From Tolypeutes matacus (Eukaryota > Chordata > Mammalia > Cingulata > Chlamyphoridae), in the NCBI GenBank assembly GCA_026826555.1, contig JAKSZT010053764.1, positions 16,516,632-16,580,631 on the forward strand: a stretch of DNA of 64,000 nucleotides. Reading direction: 5' to 3'. Each line of letters opens with the position of its first letter. The first letter of the stretch is position 1. A program made the position numbers and the translations under genes. Shown here one piece after another: positions 57,885 through 64,000 of this stretch. Below the pieces are notes generated by a model that made no database searches, was not told the origin of the DNA, and saw only the letters and a program-made list of their open reading frames with translations.

Positions 57885-59440
57885 AAGACAGCTGTGCTCT
57901 GTGCCAAACTAGTAATGGCATAAATAAAGCCTGAAATTGTCTGGCAAGGGGTGGGCATTTCTGGGAATTCTGAGGATAGATAAATAAAGTGAGATTATAA
58001 ATAAAGGGATAATTTGAGAGTTACATATTTTCCAAATATGTTCCTAAAAGCACAAGTTACCGTAGAGCCTCTGCAGGTTTATATGCTCTACCTCAATTCT
58101 ATCATTGTTTTAATCTGCTTTATTTATAGGCGATCTGTCTAAAATCTCCTTTATAAAAGGGTTATAATGGGGGGGGGGAAGATTGGAAACCACTGTGATA
58201 GGGGGAAAGAAACACACCTGTGGTGGAGTGCTGAGGTTGCAATCAGTTCTCAGTGTAATATAACCACAGAGACTGGACCCATTGCTAGGGAGTATATGGA
58301 AATCTGTCCTCTTTTATTTGAATTTTAACCAAATTATGCCAATGAGAACAGTTTTTTTTCAGTATCTTATCTCTAATACTTGGTGGTAAGACTCTTGGAT
58401 GACTGATATTATGCTTAATTCCTATAATTCCTTATAATGCCCACACAGCCTTCCCAACAGAATCTTGCAAATAGCAGACACAATGCATATTTGAGAGTGA
58501 ATGAATGAATAAATGAATAACACATACAGGGAATCACAAGACCTTTTATTTTTCTGCCACTATTTCACTCAAGTAAGTCACTTAACATCTCTTCGCCCCA
58601 ATAACACCATCTCTAAAATGAGGAAATTAGGCTAAAGCTCTGGAAGCTCTAAGAAACCATGGCTTGATGACTAGAATAACTCTTTTTTAAAGAAAGCATG
58701 ATAAATATCTATGGTACCAGAATCCTCTCCTAAAGTTATACTGGTTGGCAGCTTAGTTGTATGCATAAGAGCAAGAAGTCATGAGCCAAAATAGCTCCAT
58801 AAGCAAGTGTGGTTAAGATGCAAGAATCACCTCCACAAATAGAAACTCAGGTGGCCTGAGTTCTAGCTCCAGTTCTAGCACCAAGTTATGAGATGACCTG
58901 TATGTTCATTCTTTCTAGCTTGACTGTGCTAGGGATCTCTGAAAGGCAGCTAAGACATTGGGATGTATCCTTGAAAAAGGGTATAGTGTTGACCTTCCTA
59001 AAGTTGATATGGATGCAATGAAGAGTCCTATATAATGTATATGACTCCTGGGATATAGAGAAGTGAGGGGGTACTGTTAGAAGGGCTTCAGAGAGCATTG
59101 TTCTTCACCTAATGTACAATCCTGGGTAATTAAAAAGAATATATTGAGGAATTTAAAAAGGAGTACATCTTATCAAAGAAAACTCAAGAAGCATAATAGT
59201 AGAAAACAATGTAAGGTTCCACACCCAAAGACAATGGTTCTGGGCATTTTATAACAGTGTTTTTAGTTCACTTTTTGAGGGGTGAGTGAGATGGGTGAGT
59301 ATATTAAAAAAATATTTAATAGAGCATTAATGACATGGTAAATATACTTTTATGTTACTTTTAAACTTTTTATTATATACAAAGATTTTCACCATTATTA
59401 TTCTTCAGAAACAGAATTTTAAATGGCAACATATAGTCTA
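57885..59440. other. Long stretch without a recognised gene
   Basis: Contains a G10 run near 58171-58180. Nothing else recognised. Confidence 0.4.
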
Positions 59441-59900
59441 TCGAGTAGAGGTTCCAGTTTTTCCCTTTTGCATCAGTCAGAGTAGATTAGGTTTTGCTGC
59501 AAAAGCAAACAACTCCAAAATCTCAACATAATAAAAAAATGTTTATTCTCACTCATGCTCCATGTCCATGGAGGGCCAGGAGGGGGCTCTGTTCATTATA
59601 GTTACACAGGAACCCAGGCTGATGTAACAACCACTACCTCAGATGTAAATGGTTACCATAGCAGATGGAAAAGAAAATATGACAAGGCACACACTAGCTC
59701 TTACATTTTCCACTCAGAAGTAACACACATCATTTATGCTTACACTGGATTGCCCAAAGCAAGTCACATGACACACGTAACTACAAACTGCTGGCAGATG
59801 CACTCTTACGTAAAGGCAAGAGATTCAGAAATCATGCGAAACACTAACGACTACCACATCCACTGTGGAGAAGGATGGGAACGAGCTATCTTTGGCCACA
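59441..59900 (+). mobile_element. Old repeat, family unresolved
   Basis: Arrangement ACAGGAACCCAGGCTGATG, TAACACACATCATTTATGC and CACATGACACACG resembles an old LTR/MER repeat. The 127-codon plus frame here (59555-59938) is not a recognised protein. Confidence 0.35.
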
Positions 59901-60580
59901 TTTCATTTTACCTGACTCTTTTTATTTTACACTATTAAATTTAAAGCCTTGAAGACCCATCTGGGGAGAATGAGGACTTTCCCAGAGTTGCCTAGAAAGT
60001 TAGGGGTATAGACTGTGTGTACAATGTGAAGAGAAACACAGGAGGGTAAGTCAGGGAGCGAGTTACGAAGTGGAAAACTTAGCTCTGAGAAGCTGGGAAC
60101 TCTCATATTAATTGGGTCTCACTTCAGTCAATGATTGGTGAAGCAAAACCACAAAGTCCTTCCTCTCTTAAGTGAAAAGGTAAAATATTCATCTGAATAA
60201 AATTCTTGTCAGAAGTATGTTCAACGGACATGCCCAGGGCAAGTCCAGACACCATCTCCCACAGTGATGCTGAGTCAGAACATAAGGAACCCAGGATGAC
60301 TCCTGGGAAGTCTAGAACTGACATTCTCCCCACAATGGGTGGTCTGGAGGTATGATAGAGGTGGGGTGACAGAGAATGAGAGTGGAAGTGTAAGAGACCT
60401 GAGGTCCTGGGGTCTAATCTTTTCCCAGTGTGAGTCTGACCTGTGGCTCTGCATTTTCTCATTTGTCCTCAGACTTCATGAAGCTGGGGTGGGTGGTGGT
60501 GGGCATTGGCTCATTTAGTACAGGAACAAGTACATTCACTATAGGAAAAAGCACAAAGCCAGGGAAAATGTCTAGCTCAG
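59901..60580. other. Stretch without a recognised gene
   Basis: No feature recognised. The segment near 59998-60050 (AGGGGTATAGACTGTGTGTACAATGTG) closely resembles 62189-62240, so a short local repeat is present. Confidence 0.4.
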
Positions 60581-60581
60581 A

Positions 60582-60786
60582 GGCCAGCAAACTTTTTCTA
60601 TAAAGGGTCAGGCTGTACAAATTTTAGACTTTGTGGGCCATATGGTTTCTGTTGCAAGTATTCAACTCTGCCACATGGTAGTAGTTGGAAGGGGAGGGCG
60701 GGGAGCAAACAGACAATATAGATACAATGGGTGTGGCTATGTCTCAATAAAACTTTGTTTACACAAACAGGCTGGAATTTGACCCC
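60582..60786 (+). mobile_element. hAT-Charlie-like DNA transposon fragment
   Basis: CAGCAAACTTTTTCTATAAAGG, GACTTTGTGGGCCATATGG, AACTCTGCCACATGG and CAATAAAACTTTGTTTACA, in the order of a common MER-type hAT element. The right end appears truncated, no TSD found. Confidence 0.7.
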
Positions 60787-61129
60787 TTCCTCTATTAGTG
60801 GATACATATCAATGGATAGTAGAGTGTTGACTTTGGTTAATTCTCATTTATTACACACCTACTGAAAGTAAAGGACTTCCTAAGATGAAATGAGCTTTTA
60901 AAGGAAGAGGAAGATAACTGCACTAGAAATGTATAACCTGGTACTCTAGGAACTGCAGATCCTATTCAAAGTAAGCTTTTTACCTGGCATATACTTCATA
61001 TAATACACTTTATTTCTTTTAAGATATTTGTCATATAGGACTTTAATTTTTATAACCTGGTCCTGTGAACTCAAATTTACTAAATCCAATGCCCGTTTTG
61101 TCAGGCTAAGGAAAAAAACTTAAAGGTAA

Positions 61130-61910
61130 ATGACAAATTAGAGGAAAAATTTATAAAATTTGTTGCAAGAAATGATTTAATATTAATAGGTAGAGATATC
61201 AATAAAAAGATGGACAAAATATGTGCATAGGCAATTCCCAAAGGAAGAAAAAACTTATAAATGTATGAAAAATGTTTTATCTCACTAGTAATAACTTACA
61301 ATTTTCACTTTTCAAATTAGCAAAATTTAAAAACTGATAATATCCATTGTTAGCACAAGTGTGATAAAACTAGCTCTTTCATATATTGCTAGTATAAACT
61401 GGCACCATTTTTAGAAGGCAATTTAGTATTACATTTTGAGAGCTTTAAAAATATCTATACCTTTTACCCCAGGAATTCTACCTTCTGGATTTTATCTTAT
61501 GGTAATAATCAGAGTTGCACCTAAAGATTTGTGTACAAGGTTATTATGATAATGCTTAAACAGCAACAAAACAAAAAACACAACTCTATGAGGTAGATAC
61601 TAGATGTCCAACGATACGTAATTAGTTAAGTAAATTCTGGTATATCTATGCAATAAAATATCATAGAGCCATTAATTATGTTTTTAGTATATAGGGTACT
61701 ACTAGTGATATAAAATTAAGCAAAACATCATATCAAACTATATCCACTACTGTTCAATTTTGTGAAAAAAAAATATAGAAAAACATTAGGATTTAAGTAG
61801 CAATCATATTAAAATGTTAATCGTAGTAATCTCTGGGCAATGGATTATAAATTTCTATACTTTTTTATTTTTCATTTACTACTCAGAAAAAAATGTGTAA
61901 TTTAAAAAAA
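61130..61910 (+). mobile_element. Old L1 3' part
   Basis: AT-rich ORF2-end/3'UTR track (GTTAGCACAAGTGTGATAAA, TATAAACTGGCACCATTTTT, CAATAAAATATCATAGAGCC). No frame. Confidence 0.6.
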
Positions 61911-62264
61911 CATTCTGAAAATTGTTTAAGTTATTCTCTTTTGAGCTGGCAAACTCAACCAAAATTAAACAAGATTTATGTTTATATTCTTCTTTAGTAG
62001 TGAAACTTTTTAAAGTTTTATCACAGAACAAACACAAAGAAGTACAACAAATGTATAATACAGAAAAATACCAAATATCCAATAGTTATATTAACAATAT
62101 TTTCTCACTTCATTGCATTGACTAAGTACACATAAAATACAAACACATGGAAGCAGCCAGGAAATAACGCTGGAATCGTGTTTAAGAGGGGTATAGACTA
62201 TGTGTACAATATGGAGAGAAACCCAGAGGGGTGAGTCAAGGAGAGAGTCTTATAGATTAAGCAA

Positions 62265-62500
62265 GCAGGTGGAGTGGAGTGTATAGAATGTGGGCTCGGG
62301 ACCTGGACACCTGAGCTGATTTAGTAGCTCTTATATTTACTAGCCATGTGAACTTGGGCAGGCTATTTAACCTCTGTATGTTTAGGTTCTTTATTTGTAA
62401 AATGAAAAAAAGTATAGGCCTCATAGAGTTATTGTGAGTATTAAATGAGTTAGTACCTCTAAAATATTAAGAAGAGTTGCCTGGCATTATAATAATGTTA
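62265..62500 (+). mobile_element. MIR SINE
   Basis: GACCTGGACACCTGAGCTG, CATGTGAACTTGGGCAGGC and TTATTGTGAGTATTAAATGAG, full MIR order. Confidence 0.8.
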
Positions 62501-64000
62501 AGACCTTGTAAGAAGTCTGAATTCGGGGAAGAATTCAAGAAGGAAAGGAGAGGGCATTCTGGGCAAAGGCACAGAGGAAGCAATGAGCAAGGCGTGGGAA
62601 CAGGGGTAAGGATGGGGGTGGTGGGGGCAGCTCGACCTGAGTAAGAGTTTGTTGGGGAGTAATAGATGAGGTTGGCTTAGCAAAATGTGACTAGTTGTCA
62701 GAAGGCCTGAAAAACCACAGGGAGTTTAGATCTTGTCTATAGAGACACGAGACTGATGATGATGATGAAAACGGTGCCTGGGGAGATTGGCTCTGGCAGT
62801 GGTGTGCTGGGTCGCGTTGGGACCAGGAGACACAGGAAGCAAAGGGCTGAGCGAGGGCTCTGTGACAGCAATGATAGTAATGGTAATGACAGCAGACAGC
62901 ATCAAGGAGAACTGTGTGCAATGCCCCTTCCATGGCTTACATCACAATCGGGTAGATGCTCTCTTTAACCCATTTCATTTCATGGTGAGGGAAATCAGGC
63001 AAAGAAAGATCACAGTTCATAAATGAAGTCAATGAAAGACCTGGGATTCAAATTCAATTTGTATGATTCCAGGTATTATACTCTCACCCACATATGATTC
63101 TTCATCCTTCCCAAAAGGCTGGTTCCTGATGCAGGGTGAAGCATGTGGAAATGGAGAGGAAGACACCATGGAAGGTCACAGCAGAGGAGCAGTCAGTGGG
63201 ACAGGGTCACTAATTTGATGTCAAAATCCAATGCCAAGATGGCCAGTTGGTTACAATATTAACTGTAAGAGCAGTTTTACCCAACATAGGAACTCTTATA
63301 CTATGTAAGCCAAATTATTCCTGTCAATAGAACGTTGCTGAAATCAGACAATTTTCTTTGCCTTATCTGCAATATGTTGCAAAATTGTCATGTACTCAGG
63401 GGCCTTTCCAAACCTATCTATATGTATTTCAATTCCTCCTTGACTATTGGCAAACAATATTACATATGTCAAATCTAGATCATCTAATCTCTTCATTTTA
63501 CCAAGAAGTCATTTCTAAAAATTTTGGTTTAGTTGTATCAAGTCATTCTGGCTACAGGGTTTTTCTCTAACCTTACTCAGATATTCATTATTTAAAAATA
63601 CATAGAATGGTAGACTCTGATACTATAGATGCCCTTTTGTTTCTGAAAGGTTGAGAGGCAGTGAGCAGAGAAAAAAAATCCTGTGAGCTAAACAAAAAGC
63701 CCCCAGATAGTCAGTCTACATAAAATTCTGGACTCTCAGGTTTATCCTGCCAGATAACAGATGGTCACTTACTTCTATTTTCAAAGGCTCAGCCACATCT
63801 GACAATTTGCCTTAGTCCATCCAAAAGCATGGCCAAGACTGCCCTCTTCATCTCACGGTGCCACCCCCGACAACAGCCACCAAGTGTTCTTAGCTGTCCA
63901 AACACTGGGACTCAAACCCATTCCCACTCCCCAAATCTATATTTCCATATCCCTCTTTTTCTTCTTCCTAGAGGATATGAACCAAAATTTCAAATTAGTT
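62501..64000. other. Stretch without a recognised gene
   Basis: A short GAT repeat lies at 62755-62768. The rest is single-copy in appearance with no supportable exon. Confidence 0.4.

Noticed and set aside
59555..59938. 127-codon plus frame as a gene
   Set aside because: Lies in sequence with old-repeat arrangement and has no recognisable domain.

Overview
This is nuclear DNA from a xenarthran mammal, most likely an armadillo (Dasypus or a close relative). The diagnosis rests on about a dozen and a half copies of a tRNA-derived SINE with a tRNA-like head, A and B boxes, an AAATAAATAAATAAA-type tail and 9-16 bp target-site duplications (TSDs). This is the DAS-SINE lineage. Ancient mammal-wide repeats (MIR, MER5A, L1M, MaLR, ERV-L) make up much of the rest. 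There is no operon, CRISPR array, rRNA or functional tRNA gene, and I can recognise no exon of an ordinary multi-exon gene. Most open frames in the window lie inside repeats.

The one gene-like object is at 2.63-3.48 kb. It is an intronless copy of an oocyte-secreted-protein/PLAC1-family mRNA with an uninterrupted 185-codon frame, an AATAAA signal, a 14-A tail and an 11-bp direct repeat on each side. It is a retrocopy (retrogene candidate), not a member of the parent gene cluster.

Layout. 0.7-2.5 kb: a composite retroelement and a SINE dimer, then the retrocopy. 3.6-8.8 kb: L1 3' end and nested LTRs. 8.8-11 kb: no recognised feature. 11-16 kb: L1 remnants (ORF1, 3' end, 5'UTR) broken by SINEs and LTRs. 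16-22.3 kb: a decayed minus-strand ERV-L provirus (LTR, gag, protease/RT, integrase) split by an L1 3' fragment. 22.3-26.2 kb: L1 3' end and a decayed L1 ORF2. 26.2-31.1 kb: old repeats, an ERV-L pol 3' fragment, an LTR with two SINEs in it, a rearranged L1 and an inverted SINE pair. 31-45 kb: mostly single-copy-looking DNA with an interstitial telomere-like tract, MIR, MER5A, L1 and fused LTR fragments. 45-50 kb: L1, then MaLR/ERVL-type internal sequence interrupted by a hAT transposon, which itself carries a second copy of the composite retroelement. 50-64 kb: L1 fragments, a solo LTR with a SINE, MIRs, another hAT element and long unremarkable stretches.

The most interesting items are (1) the open OOSP/PLAC1-type retrocopy, (2) the composite retroelement present twice (736-1792 and 47636-48323), whose copies begin at nearly the same base with a hairpin-rich 5' module joined to a dimeric SINE and are each bounded by TSDs, and (3) a xenarthran LTR family present as TG...CA solo LTRs. 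Family names come from recall of consensus features, not from a database search, and many repeat edges are approximate.
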